64,000 nucleotides of DNA from Bacillota bacterium (GTDB lineage: Bacteria > Bacillota > Clostridia > Oscillospirales > Acutalibacteraceae), in assembly GCA_023390175.1 (NCBI GenBank), contig JAEWDK010000008.1:278085-342084 (forward strand), written 5' to 3'. The position numbers were made by a program, and so were the translations under genes. Numbering within the stretch: the stretch's first letter is position 1; every line of letters begins with the position of its first letter. Below are positions 46,370 through 54,971 of this stretch, piece by piece. Under the pieces are notes generated by a model. The model had not been told where the DNA came from. It saw only the letters and a program-made list of their open reading frames with translations, and searched no databases.

Positions 46370-46726
46370 CTAGCTTTTGTCCCCGGATTTGGAAACCAGC
46401 GCCGCAAGATACCCGAAAAATACCGCGGCCGCAATTCCCGCCGCGCTTGCCGCGACCCCGCCGGAAAACGCCCCAAGCAGCCCGCGCTGCTGCACCGCTT
46501 CCATTGTGCCCTTTGCCATCAGGTAGCCGAACCCTGTCAGCGGCACTGTGGCGCCGGCACCTGCGAATTTCACCAGCGGCTCGTACACCCCCAGCCCTGT
46601 CAGCACAACGCCCAGTGTGACGAAAAGCACCAAAATGCGCGCCGGCGTCATTTTTGTAAAGTCAATCAGCACCTGGCCGACTACACAAATCGCGCCGCCG
46701 ACCACAAACGCCCATAGATAATCCAC
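46370..46726 (-). CDS. spoVAE: Stage V sporulation protein AE
   Basis: 118-residue membrane protein of the SpoVA channel, which moves dipicolinic acid in developing and germinating spores. Four hydrophobic segments and the block GAGATVPLTGFGYLMAKG are diagnostic. The start is the GTG at 46726, with GAGGTG 6 nt upstream; the much longer frame to 47005 overlaps the divergent HAD gene and is not used. spoVAC and spoVAD, its usual operon partners, are not beside it. Confidence 0.9.
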   Translation of the reverse strand: MDYLWAFVVGGAICVVGQVLIDFTKMTPARILVLFVTLGVVLTGLGVYEPLVKFAGAGATVPLTGFGYLMAKGTMEAVQQRGLLGAFSGGVAASAAGIAAAVFFGYLAALVSKSGDKS

Positions 46727-46789
46727 GTCTTTCACCTCGGTTTTAGTTTCGCCGGAAATGGGAAAGATATACATTATGAGGAGTTTCAC

Positions 46790-47581
46790 ATGAATAAAAA
46801 AACCATATTCTTCGATATTGACGGAACCCTTTTGGGCACAAAGGGCAGCGAACATTTTTACATTCCGCCCAATAACCTGAAAGCGCTTGAACTTCTCAAG
46901 AAAAACGGCCACCGTATCGCAATCTGCTCCGGCAGGCAGGAGTCTTTTATTCATAAGCTTTTCCCCGACTGCTTCACAAGCTATGTGGCTATGAACGGCA
47001 CGCACGTTGTTTTTAACGGCGAAACTATATATGACTTCATGTTTTCCACTGAGAGAGTTACGGAACTGATTTCATATTTCGACGCTTTCGGATGCAGTTA
47101 CGCCTTTGTTGGAAAGGACCGGGGATGGAGCCGCAATATTCCGGAAAGTTACCTTGAGGAATTGAATGCCCTTTACGGCTTCGATGATTTTTTACAGGCG
47201 AAATGGAAGCCGGAGGAAGTGCGGGCAAACATGATGGATTTTATTTTCCGTGATGAAGCGGATTACCTGCGCTGCCGCGGCGCTTTTACCGAATCGATGA
47301 CTTTGAACCGCCACCCCGGCAACGTTTCCGCCGACCTGAGCTTTGAAGGAGCCGACAAAGCAAACGGAATCCGGTTTTTGCTGGAACATACCGGGATTGA
47401 CAAAGCCGACACCATCGCATTCGGCGACGGCTATAACGATATTACCATGATGGGCGCGGTGGGCTTTGGAATTGCCATGGGAAACGCGGTCAGCGAAGTT
47501 AAGCAGGCTGCGGATTATGTGACCGATTCCATCTTTGAGGACGGCATTTACAAGGCGCTGAAGCATTTTGAACTGATCTGA
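46790..47581 (+). CDS. HAD superfamily hydrolase, Cof/YidA type
   Basis: Phosphatase of the HAD-IIB class, 263 residues. Motif I FFDIDGTLL with nucleophile and acid Asp, motif II CSGRQ, and motif IV GDGYNDITMM are intact, with a Cof-type cap between. Substrates are usually sugar phosphates or flavin/nucleotide phosphates; which one cannot be told. GAGGAG precedes the ATG. Divergent from spoVAE. Confidence 0.9.
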   Translation: MNKKTIFFDIDGTLLGTKGSEHFYIPPNNLKALELLKKNGHRIAICSGRQESFIHKLFPDCFTSYVAMNGTHVVFNGETIYDFMFSTERVTELISYFDAFGCSYAFVGKDRGWSRNIPESYLEELNALYGFDDFLQAKWKPEEVRANMMDFIFRDEADYLRCRGAFTESMTLNRHPGNVSADLSFEGADKANGIRFLLEHTGIDKADTIAFGDGYNDITMMGAVGFGIAMGNAVSEVKQAADYVTDSIFEDGIYKALKHFELI

Positions 47582-47592
47582 ATCCATACGGA

Positions 47593-47622
47593 AAAGGGGT
47601 GGCCGAACGGCCGCCCCTTTTC
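47593..47622. terminator. Bidirectional terminator between the HAD and pirin genes
   Basis: Twelve-bp stem AAGGGGTGGCCG/CGGCCGCCCCTT with a 2-nt loop, flanked by AAA and TTTT. Confidence 0.88.
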
Positions 47623-47659
47623 GTTTGCATATAAGCCGGCTTGCTAACGGAAGCCGGTT

Positions 47660-48499
47660 CTATTTTTCCTGAACAAAAGTGCCGTTGCGAATTTCCTCAA
47701 AAGCCTGCTGCAGCTCCCGCTCGGTGTTCATTACAATCGGCCCGCCCCACGCGACGGGCTCCTTCAGCGGCCGCCCGGAAAGCAGCAGGAACCGGACGCC
47801 CTGTTCCCCCGCTTCGGCAAGGAACGTGTCGCCGGGATGAAACAGCAAAGCTCTTTTGCTGCCGTGCGGTGTTTCGTCGCCGAACCGGCCTTCTCCCGCA
47901 ACAATGTAAACAAACAGCGTTGCATCCGGGTCCGTTTCCACGCTCCAGTGCGCCCCCGCCCGCATGTCCACATCAAGGAACTGCACCTTCACATAGTCGC
48001 CTTGAACCGCTCCGTCAACTCCCTTGTACCGGCCGGAAATGACCCCGGTTGTGCAGCCGTCCTTCGTGACCTTCGGAACATCGTTCGCGCGGATGTCGCG
48101 GTACTGCGGCTGTGTCATTTTATCCTTGCGCGGCAGGTTGAGCCAAAGCTGAACCCCCAGCATTCTTGGCGACGCTTTGGGCATTTCCTGATGAATAATG
48201 CCGCCGCCCGCCGTCATCCACTGGCAGCAGCCATCTAAAATGCTGCCTCGGTTGCCAAGGCTGTCCCCGTGTTCAATGTCCCCGTGAATCAGGTAGGTAA
48301 CCGTTTCGATTCCCCTGTGCGGGTGCCACGGAAAGCCCTTGGTATAATCCGCGGGGTCAACGGAGTCAAAAGCGTCCAACATTAAAAACGGGTCAAATTC
48401 CTTTACGTCCGCCTGGCCGATTACCCTGACCAGCTTTACCCCCGCACCGTCAAACTGGGTTGCGCCGCCAACTGTTTTGCTGACTGTTCTTACTGCCAT
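47660..48499 (-). CDS. Pirin family protein
   Basis: Bicupin of 279 residues. FPWHPHRGIETVTYLIHGDIEHGDS contributes the metal-binding His residues and Glu of the N-terminal cupin (about residues 57-110); MTAGGGIIHQEMP and a C-terminal cupin (about 190-260) complete the fold. Some pirins are quercetin dioxygenases; the substrate here is unknown. AAAGGGG lies before the ATG. It lies 38 nt after the DODA-type gene, so likely the same operon. Confidence 0.9.
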   Translation of the reverse strand: MAVRTVSKTVGGATQFDGAGVKLVRVIGQADVKEFDPFLMLDAFDSVDPADYTKGFPWHPHRGIETVTYLIHGDIEHGDSLGNRGSILDGCCQWMTAGGGIIHQEMPKASPRMLGVQLWLNLPRKDKMTQPQYRDIRANDVPKVTKDGCTTGVISGRYKGVDGAVQGDYVKVQFLDVDMRAGAHWSVETDPDATLFVYIVAGEGRFGDETPHGSKRALLFHPGDTFLAEAGEQGVRFLLLSGRPLKEPVAWGGPIVMNTERELQQAFEEIRNGTFVQEK

Positions 48500-48537
48500 T
48501 ATTTAAGCCCCTTTCGTTGTATCAGTCCTGAATTGTA

Positions 48538-49299
48538 TTATTCCGAAAAAACATAGGACGTCATGGACAAGCTTCCCAGCGTACAGGAATCATTATATAC
48601 GCTGACCCCGTCGTTTGGGTTTACCGCCCCAAGCACATACAGAAGCGGGTCAAAGTGCTCCTGTGTCGGGAAGGCAAGCCGAGCGCTTTCGCCCGCTTTT
48701 TTGTAGTCGATTACGCCGCTGTAGTCCCGCGCCTCAATCCTGCCGCGAATATACGCATCGAATTCTTCGGCCCAGTCGTAGCCGCCCGCCGCTGAAAAAT
48801 CCACATACCGCAGGTTGTGCACCACATTCCCGCTGCCAAGAATCAGAACGTTTTCAGCCCGGAGCGATTTTAATTTTTCCCCGGTTTCGTAAAGCTCCTG
48901 CAGTGTCATCCGCCGGTCAATGCCCATTTGGCACACCGGAATATCCGCGCCGGGATACATCCGCTTCAGCACGCTCCATGTGCCGTGGTCAAGCCCCCAG
49001 GAATTGTCTTCCATGGAGTTATCCAAAAGCCCGAGAACCTTGTTTGCCAGCGCCGGCGCACCGGGCGCAGGGTATTCCATATCATATAGCTCTTTCGGAA
49101 ATCCGTAAAAATCATGAATCGTTTTTGGCTTATCCGCCGTTTGCAGCCGGGTGCCTTCCGTGTACCAATGGGCGGAAATCGCCAAAATCGCTTCCGGCTT
49201 GGGGATTGACTCGGAAATTTTCTGCCATCCTTCGGTATAAATATTTTCTTCCACCACGTTCATTGGGGAACCGTGCCCCACGAAAACTACAGGCATCAT
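48538..49299 (-). CDS. DODA-type class III extradiol ring-cleavage dioxygenase
   Basis: 253 residues. GHGSPMN with the first metal His near residue 9, SAHWY with the second, LDHGTWSVL and GSGNVVHNLR are the conserved parts of the 4,5-DOPA dioxygenase group (YgiD-like). In an anaerobe the physiological reaction is unclear because O2 is a substrate. GGAGGG precedes ATGATG. Co-directional with pirin. Confidence 0.9.
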   Translation of the reverse strand: MMPVVFVGHGSPMNVVEENIYTEGWQKISESIPKPEAILAISAHWYTEGTRLQTADKPKTIHDFYGFPKELYDMEYPAPGAPALANKVLGLLDNSMEDNSWGLDHGTWSVLKRMYPGADIPVCQMGIDRRMTLQELYETGEKLKSLRAENVLILGSGNVVHNLRYVDFSAAGGYDWAEEFDAYIRGRIEARDYSGVIDYKKAGESARLAFPTQEHFDPLLYVLGAVNPNDGVSVYNDSCTLGSLSMTSYVFSE

Positions 49300-49403
49300 A
49301 AAACAGCCCTCCTGTCAAATATTTGTATTTTTCTTCATTATAGCACAAATCGGAAAAACCCAATACTTTTTTTAACGTCAGGGTATGGTATTTTGCCGTA
49401 ATG

Positions 49404-49445
49404 AAAAAAACGCAAAAGGGGCGGCAAATCATGATTTGCCGCCCC
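49404..49445 (-). terminator. Terminator of CpXC-asnB
   Basis: Perfect palindromic stem GGGGCGGCAAATC/GATTTGCCGCCCC (49418-49445); the minus strand continues TTTTGCGTTTTTTT. Confidence 0.88.
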
Positions 49446-49459
49446 AAATTAAGATATTT

Positions 49460-51328
49460 TTATTTCATGTCCGGCAGGTCGCCCGGTTCGTGCGAGCCGC
49501 CGTTAAAATAGATATCGTACCAAATGAGGAATACAAAAATCGTCCAGATTTTGCGGTTGTTGTCGCGCTTTCCGTTGAAATGATCGTCCAAAAAGCCCAT
49601 CAGCACATCCGTGTTGAAGAACTGCTTTGCCGTGTCGCTTGTGAACGCGTCTTTCACGATCGTATAATATTTCTTATCCTTAAGCCATACTCTTGTAGGC
49701 ACGGGGAACCCGAGCTTCTTCTTCTGCGCCGTGGCAGCCGGCAAGTGCTTCATGGCGGCCTGACGCATGGCGAACTTTGTATTCTCCCTGTTCACGCGCA
49801 GCTTCCTTGGAATGCGTGAAGCAACCTTGAACACTTCCTTGTCAAGGAACGGCACACGCAGCTCCAGTGAATTGGCCATGCTCATGCGGTCGGCTTTCAG
49901 CAGAATATCGCCCACCAGCCACACGTTGATGTCAAGGTACTGCATTTTTGTTACGTCGTCCTTGCCCTTAACCCGGTCGTAATATTTTTTCGTCATTTCC
50001 TGCGGGCGGGTAATCGGAATATCGCTTTTCAGCAGGCTGCGCTTTTCGTCGAGCGTGAACATGCTGCAGTTGCCGATAAAGCTTTCCTCAATCGGGAGCG
50101 CCCCGCGAATCAGGAAGTTTTTGCCCTTAAAGGCGAACGGGAGCTTCTTCGCAAAAGACGCCAGCGCCTTGCGCAAACCGAGCGGCAGCTTTTTGTAGCC
50201 TTCAAAATCATCCGGCTCATGGTAAATGTTGTAGCCGCCGAACAGCTCGTCCGCACCCTCGCCGGAAAGCACCACCTTCACGTATTCGCTCGCCATTTTG
50301 GAAACAAAATAGAGCGCAATACACGAAGCGTCGGCGAGCGGCTGGTCCATGTGGTACTGCACCTTGCGGATATTCCCCCAGTATTCGTCCGCGGAAATCA
50401 CCTTGCAGTGGTGCTCCACACCGACTTCGGCGGAAAGATTCTTCGCCCAGTCGATCTCATTGTATTTTTCGCCGTAATCAAAGCCGACCGTAAATGTTTT
50501 CTGCCCCGCGAAATAAGTGGAAACATAACTGGAATCCACGCCGCTGGACAGGAAGCAGCCAACCTCCACGTCGCTGATTTTATGCGCGCTGACCGAATCT
50601 TCAAACACCTTCTCAATTTCGGAAACGGCCTGTTCCTGCGTCATGCTGTCGTCCGCTTCAAACTTCGGCTCCCAATAGCGGTGGGGTTCCACCTTGCCGT
50701 CACGGTACCACAGGTAATGCGCCGGCATCAGGCAGAACACATTTTCAAAAAAAGTTTCCGGCGGAACGGCGTATTCGAATGAAATATAGTTATTCAGCGC
50801 ATTCTTATTGAATTTCTTTTCAAACCCGGGGAAATCAAGAATGCTTTTAATTTCGGAAGCATAAACAAAGCTGCCGCCAACCTGGGTGTAGTGCATCGGC
50901 TTAATACCGAAAAAGTCGCGCGCGATAAACAGGCTGTGATCGACCGTGTTCCAAATGGCAAACGCGAACATGCCGCGCAGTTTGTTTAAAAGCTCTTCGT
51001 GCCATTCCTCAAAGCCGTGAATCAACACTTCGGAATCGGTCTGCGTATAAAAGGTATGGCCTTTTCCGATCAGAATTTCGCGCAATTCCCGATAGTTGTA
51101 AATTTCGCCGTTAAACATAAGCACAAGGGTCTTGTCCTCGTTAAAAATCGGCTGATCGCCCGTGGAGGCAACATCGATAATACTCAGGCGGCGAAATCCC
51201 ATGGAAATCGCATCATCCGTAAAGATTCCGCTGGAATCCGGCCCGCGGTGGGTAATTTTATCCGTCATATTTTTAATCACATCATCGCGGTCAATCACTT
51301 CACCTGTAAATCCACAAAGTCCACACAT
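49460..51328 (-). CDS. asnB: Asparagine synthase (glutamine-hydrolysing)
   Basis: 622 residues. Cys2 is the N-terminal amidotransferase nucleophile (MCGLCGF), with THRGPDSSG and NGEIYNYREL in the glutaminase domain. The synthetase domain (from about 230) has SSGVDSS, the pyrophosphate loop, and GEGADELFGGY. Makes Asn from Asp, Gln and ATP. The GAGGAGG site overlaps the end of the CpXC gene 5 nt upstream. Confidence 0.95.
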   Translation of the reverse strand: MCGLCGFTGEVIDRDDVIKNMTDKITHRGPDSSGIFTDDAISMGFRRLSIIDVASTGDQPIFNEDKTLVLMFNGEIYNYRELREILIGKGHTFYTQTDSEVLIHGFEEWHEELLNKLRGMFAFAIWNTVDHSLFIARDFFGIKPMHYTQVGGSFVYASEIKSILDFPGFEKKFNKNALNNYISFEYAVPPETFFENVFCLMPAHYLWYRDGKVEPHRYWEPKFEADDSMTQEQAVSEIEKVFEDSVSAHKISDVEVGCFLSSGVDSSYVSTYFAGQKTFTVGFDYGEKYNEIDWAKNLSAEVGVEHHCKVISADEYWGNIRKVQYHMDQPLADASCIALYFVSKMASEYVKVVLSGEGADELFGGYNIYHEPDDFEGYKKLPLGLRKALASFAKKLPFAFKGKNFLIRGALPIEESFIGNCSMFTLDEKRSLLKSDIPITRPQEMTKKYYDRVKGKDDVTKMQYLDINVWLVGDILLKADRMSMANSLELRVPFLDKEVFKVASRIPRKLRVNRENTKFAMRQAAMKHLPAATAQKKKLGFPVPTRVWLKDKKYYTIVKDAFTSDTAKQFFNTDVLMGFLDDHFNGKRDNNRKIWTIFVFLIWYDIYFNGGSHEPGDLPDMK

Positions 51329-51333
51329 CTGCT

Positions 51334-51993
51334 TTATACCTCCTCACGGTAAGCCCGAAGCACCTCCTGCGCGGCAGCGGAATCCACAGAGCGGAATTCC
51401 CCGCCGGCCGCCTGGGTGCCGACACTCTCAACAATTTCCAACGACTTATTATAAACGTCCATGCGCGTGCTTTGGCGCACCGGATCCTTTTCCCCTTCCA
51501 GAAAAAAAGAAAACTCAATCCGCCCGGCTTCCTGTTCTGCGGAACAGAAATAGCCCTCGCTGACCGTCTCGCCATGTTTTTTGCCCGCCACATCGGTGAG
51601 CGCCAATTTTGCCAGTTCGACCGCATAATCGTTTAACCCGGATTCAAAGATCAAAATTTTCTCTTTTAATCCGGCCAACGACGTGACCACCCGTTTCATC
51701 ATCCCGTTGTACTGTGGGAACTCCCCGCTGACATCCACTGCCTGAAGCGAACAGTCATTTCCGTTCGGCACAACATAAATCATGAATTTTTTGCTCCTGT
51801 CATGGTAAAGGCAGGGGTAGACGAACTGCGCTTCATAGCCGCAGCCCGGGCATTTCCAGTCGAACAGCGTTTCGTCAAGCACATGGGCTCTCAGTTCCGG
51901 GTTTTCCTGCGCGTCAATTCCCGGCCACATCTGCGTTTTTACCGCGGCTCCGCAGTGCGGGCAGCACACATCCTTGTTCATCTGCGTTGACAT
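51334..51993 (-). CDS. CpXC domain protein
   Basis: 219 residues. The N-terminal CPHC and, about 35 residues later, CPGC form the paired CpXC zinc-ribbon-like motifs that name the family (about 10-55). The rest is alpha/beta without a motif I know. Cytosolic. Function unknown. Translationally linked to asnB, whose ribosome site sits in its last codons. Confidence 0.82.
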   Translation of the reverse strand: MSTQMNKDVCCPHCGAAVKTQMWPGIDAQENPELRAHVLDETLFDWKCPGCGYEAQFVYPCLYHDRSKKFMIYVVPNGNDCSLQAVDVSGEFPQYNGMMKRVVTSLAGLKEKILIFESGLNDYAVELAKLALTDVAGKKHGETVSEGYFCSAEQEAGRIEFSFFLEGEKDPVRQSTRMDVYNKSLEIVESVGTQAAGGEFRSVDSAAAQEVLRAYREEV

Positions 51994-52175
51994 TCCAGTT
52001 TCCTCCTTAGCCTTTGCGTATTCGTCAATTATATCACACCGCCATAAAAAAAGAAACAGAATTCAAAAATCACACCTGTTCTGAAATAATACTGTTTTTT
52101 TTCCCTTTTTTGAGATATAATAACTGCAAAGGGATTCCCTTAATTCATTACCGCGTCAGCGGCCGGAGGTATGCT

Positions 52176-52688
52176 ATGAATTTGTTCCAATCCGTATCCA
52201 GCAACGTTACAAAAGCGGTCGATTTTGTGGTTGAAAAGAACCGCAAAGCCGCGCTTATAAATCGAATCAGAATCGTGATTAAAAACGAACGGGAAAATGA
52301 ATCCCGCGCCTATGTCGCCTTGGGCAAATATTACTTCGAGCACCTTCGCGACACGCAGAACGAAGAAACGGAGCATTTGTGCCGGGCAATTGATTTTTCG
52401 GACAAGCGCATGAAAAAGGCGTTCGCCAAGCTGGACGAAATCACCGCGCCGGAGGACTGCGCCGATTGCAGCGATGACTGCGATTACTGCCCGTACTACG
52501 ATGAAACGGAAGAAAACACAGTGCCGGCCGCTTCTGCGGAGCACTGCGACGAATCCAACCCAACCGATTCCTGCATTGTTGACAAGGCAAACGAAAACTT
52601 CGCTTCAAGTGAAAGCTTTGCCGCTGCCTTTGCGGACGCGGTGGACGAAGAAGCAGCCGATGATGAAAAAATGAGCCCGGAGTTATAA
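52176..52688 (+). CDS. Cytosolic protein with a four-Cys cluster, upstream of mnmA
   Basis: 170 residues. Helical N-terminus (about 10-90), then C95-x2-C98-x3-C102-x2-C105, a likely metal-binding knot, and an acidic Ala/Glu-rich tail. GGAGG lies 6 nt before the ATG at 52176. The stop codon is directly followed by the mnmA start with no spacer. Because mnmA needs a sulfur relay, a role in sulfur or metal handling is conceivable, but this is inference. Confidence 0.78.
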   Translation: MNLFQSVSSNVTKAVDFVVEKNRKAALINRIRIVIKNERENESRAYVALGKYYFEHLRDTQNEETEHLCRAIDFSDKRMKKAFAKLDEITAPEDCADCSDDCDYCPYYDETEENTVPAASAEHCDESNPTDSCIVDKANENFASSESFAAAFADAVDEEAADDEKMSPEL

Positions 52689-53765
52689 ATGAAGAAAAGA
52701 GTAATGCTCGGCATGAGCGGCGGAGTGGACAGTTCTGTGGCTGCACTCCTGCTGCTGAAGGCCGGTTATGAGGTAACGGGGGTTACCATGCGGCTGCGTC
52801 CCGATGAATACATGCAGCAGAGCGCTTCAGGCGGCTGCTGCTCGCTGGATGACATTGACGACGCGCGCAGGGTTGCCTACAAGCTGGGGATTGACCACAT
52901 GGTGCTCAATTTTCAGGACACATTTGAAAAAGACGTAATTGATTATTTTGCAGCGCAGTACGCTGCGGGCCTGACGCCGAACCCATGCATTGCGTGCAAC
53001 CGCTATGTGAAGTTCGACGCCATGCTGCGCCGCGCGCAGGCGCTGGATTTTGACTATATTGCAACCGGTCACTACGCGATTATCGAACAGAACAGCGCGG
53101 GCCGGTGGCTGCTGAAAAAAGCGCCCGCCAGCAAAGATCAAAGCTATGTGCTGTACTCCTTCACACAGGAGCAGCTCCGCCAAACGCTGATGCCGCTTGG
53201 CCAATACACCAAGCCGCAGGCGCGCGTCATGGCGGAGGAGGCCGGCCTGCCCGTCGCCCACAAGCCGGACAGCCAGGAAATCTGCTTTGTGGAAAACAAC
53301 GATTACGCGGGTTTTATCGAAAACTATACCGGCGCAAAGGCGCCGAAGGGCAATTTTCTGGATGAAAGCGGCGCGGTTATCGGCCGCCACCTCGGCATCA
53401 CCCACTACACCATCGGCCAGCGCAAAGGTTTGGGCGCCGCGTTCGGCAAGCCGATGTATGTGACAAAAATCGATACGTTACATAACACGGTTACGCTCGG
53501 CGAGGAAGGCAGCCAGTATTCCAAATCGCTTGTCGCGGCCGACCTCAATTACATTCCGTTTGATACACTGGAAACCGAAATGCACGCGCAGGTGAAGGTT
53601 CGTTACCAGGCGCGGCCCGCGGCGGCAACGCTGATTCCGCTCCCCGGCGGCAAGGTCCGCGTAGAGTTCGAAACCCCGCAGCGCGCCGTGACCCCCGGGC
53701 AGGCCGTTGTGTTTTACGACGACGACATCGTGCTCGGCGGCGGAACCATACAGGCTGCTCAATGA
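52689..53765 (+). CDS. mnmA: tRNA 2-thiouridine(34) synthase MnmA
   Basis: Thiolates U34 of tRNA-Lys, -Glu and -Gln. The 358 residues show the PP-loop GMSGGVDSS (8-16), catalytic C103 (in CIACNRY) and C199 (in SQEICF). GGAG of the ribosome site lies within the preceding gene. The TGA stop falls at the start of the AT-rich direct repeat at 53761-53793. Confidence 0.95.
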   Translation: MKKRVMLGMSGGVDSSVAALLLLKAGYEVTGVTMRLRPDEYMQQSASGGCCSLDDIDDARRVAYKLGIDHMVLNFQDTFEKDVIDYFAAQYAAGLTPNPCIACNRYVKFDAMLRRAQALDFDYIATGHYAIIEQNSAGRWLLKKAPASKDQSYVLYSFTQEQLRQTLMPLGQYTKPQARVMAEEAGLPVAHKPDSQEICFVENNDYAGFIENYTGAKAPKGNFLDESGAVIGRHLGITHYTIGQRKGLGAAFGKPMYVTKIDTLHNTVTLGEEGSQYSKSLVAADLNYIPFDTLETEMHAQVKVRYQARPAAATLIPLPGGKVRVEFETPQRAVTPGQAVVFYDDDIVLGGGTIQAAQ

Positions 53766-53793
53766 ACAATTAACAATGAACAGTGAACAATTA
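53761..53793. repeat. 33-bp direct repeat, left copy
   Basis: AT-rich sequence beginning AATGAACAATTAAC. It matches 54033-54065 except for one base, and the pair brackets structured repeat copy A. A more diverged relative lies at about 63802-63835. Confidence 0.8.
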
Positions 53794-53838
53794 CTGTGGC
53801 AAACCTGCGGTTTGCAAATAAAAAGCGGAGGGTTTATA

Positions 53839-54020
53839 TGTAACCCGCCGCAACGTCAATGAAAAGCTGTAAACAGTTCATTGCAAATAGGTAAATGGGG
53901 ATACCGGGGGAGTCCAAGGGGGATTTTATGGAGCCCTCCCGCCGGGATTCAAAATCCCCCTTGGGCGTACTTTGCTGACTTTCGAACGCGAACGAAAGTC
54001 AGTGCCGGCCCGGCATGAGG
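53839..54020. repeat. Structured dispersed repeat, copy A
   Basis: Three hairpins in order: arms CCAAGGGGGATTTT/AAAATCCCCCTTGG, then CTGACTTTCG/CGAAAGTCAG, then TGCCGG/CCGGCA. The same order recurs in copy B (62895-63076) and copy C (63851-window end). No open reading frame with a ribosome site. Could be a mobile noncoding element or an RNA gene. Confidence 0.8.
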
Positions 54021-54032
54021 GCAAACTAATTC

Positions 54033-54065
54033 AATGAACAATTAACAATGAATAGTGAACAATTA
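54033..54065. repeat. 33-bp direct repeat, right copy
   Basis: One mismatch to 53761-53793 (position 21 of the repeat, C to T). Confidence 0.8.
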
Positions 54066-54175
54066 AGGTGCGGACTCCTTCCGGCTCTGCGGAGCCACCT
54101 CCCTCTGAGAGGGAGGTGAAGGAAAGCCCCCTCCCAGAGGAGGCTGGCAGGCGTAGCCTGACTGAGGGAGTAAAT
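54066..54175. repeat. REP-like GC-rich hairpin array
   Basis: Several short hairpins in tandem, including GGCTCTGCGGAGCC and CCTCCCTCTGAGAGGGAGG, then AGGCTGGCAGGCGTAGCCT. I recall similar sequences scattered in Ruminococcaceae genomes. Only one copy here. Confidence 0.5.
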
Positions 54176-54228
54176 ACCAGATTTACAATGACAAAGGGGC
54201 AAAGCCAACCCGGCTTTGCCCCTTTTAT

Positions 54229-54525
54229 TCAATTCAGCCTGGAAAAGGAATAGCCCACAACCGTGCCGAGCCGCTGCCTTGCCTTTTTCAGATGTTTGGA
54301 AGCGGTGGGCGGTGTTACGCCAAGCTCCGCGGCAACCTGCTTCACACTTTTCCCCTCCATATACCGCAGCCGCACGCATTCCCGCTGGCGTTCGGTCAAT
54401 TCTCCCTCTACCGCGCGCCGGAGCACACGCAGCATTTGCCTGTGCTGTGTGTCTTCCTGCTCCGGGCCGCTGCTTACATTCAGCCTGTCCCCAAACAGGT
54501 CGAGGCTCAAATTCGTTCTTCTCAT
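54229..54525 (-). CDS. Small sigma-70 region 4-like DNA-binding protein
   Basis: 98 residues. A helix-turn-helix (about 43-90, LTERQRECVRLRYMEGKSVKQVAAELGV) resembles sigma region 4 or a LuxR-like HTH; there is no region 2, so it is not a full sigma factor. The ATG at 54525 overlaps the upstream stop as ATGA and has GGAGGG. Such small proteins occur in phages and integrative elements as regulators. Target unknown. Confidence 0.78.
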   Translation of the reverse strand: MRRTNLSLDLFGDRLNVSSGPEQEDTQHRQMLRVLRRAVEGELTERQRECVRLRYMEGKSVKQVAAELGVTPPTASKHLKKARQRLGTVVGYSFSRLN

Positions 54526-54725
54526 CTTTTCCCTCCGCATTCAATCAAATACTTTCCCGTGTGCAGGCAGTCAAGATACATGTCGTTCAGCACCGCAACC
54601 CTTCGGTACAATTTTGACGCTGTTTCATTGTCCGCCTTTCTCGCCTGCCCGCGCAGCAGCGTAAGGTGTTCTTTCAGCCTTTGCGCTTCCTCCAGATACT
54701 GCATGCCCCATTCGTTGTAATCCAT
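54522..54725 (-). CDS. 67-residue protein paired with the sigma-like gene
   Basis: Helical, charged, no TM (residues include YLEEAQRLKEHL and a CLHTGKYLIECGG tail with two Cys). Family not recognised. AAAGGAG lies 4 nt before the ATG. Co-transcribed with the sigma-like gene from the promoter at 54760-54788 and close to a possible LexA box. Confidence 0.72.
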   Translation of the reverse strand: MDYNEWGMQYLEEAQRLKEHLTLLRGQARKADNETASKLYRRVAVLNDMYLDCLHTGKYLIECGGKR

Positions 54726-54759
54726 ATTGCTCCTTTCTTTTGCAGCGGTCTATAATTCA

Positions 54760-54788
54760 ATATTAGTACGAAAGGGGCAGTGGCGCAA
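54760..54788 (-). promoter_or_regulatory. Promoter of the sigma-like gene pair
   Basis: TTGCGC (54783-54788), 17-bp spacer, TAATAT (54760-54765) on the minus strand. Confidence 0.55.
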
Positions 54789-54796
54789 TATTTATT

Positions 54797-54810
54797 CGAA
54801 CATTTGTTCT
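54797..54810. promoter_or_regulatory. Possible LexA (SOS) box
   Basis: CGAACATTTGTTCT closely follows the Gram-positive LexA form CGAAC-N4-GTTCG/T. It lies 8 bp upstream of the -35 box of the sigma-like pair. Confidence 0.45.
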
Positions 54811-54909
54811 TTAATCAGACAAGCAAGGGACATTATTGGTACTTTGACTGTTTGATTATTTTGAATTATATTCCATTTATTCAAAGTTGTTACAATTCTT
54901 CAATCCGCC

Positions 54910-54938
54910 TTGTTAAATGAACGAATAAATGATAAAAT
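54910..54938 (+). promoter_or_regulatory. Promoter of the 110-residue lipoprotein gene
   Basis: TTGTTA (54910-54915), 17-bp spacer, TAAAAT (54933-54938). Confidence 0.65.
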
Positions 54939-54971
54939 AATCATACACAAAAGAGCAAAGGAGAACTGCAG

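Noticed and set aside
46727..47005. N-terminal extension of spoVAE to 211 residues
   Set aside because: It would overlap the divergent HAD gene; the GTG at 46726 has a proper ribosome site and gives the family length.
54026..54544. 172-residue minus-strand frame over the REP-like array
   Set aside because: Out of frame with the sigma-like gene and reads through hairpin repeats.
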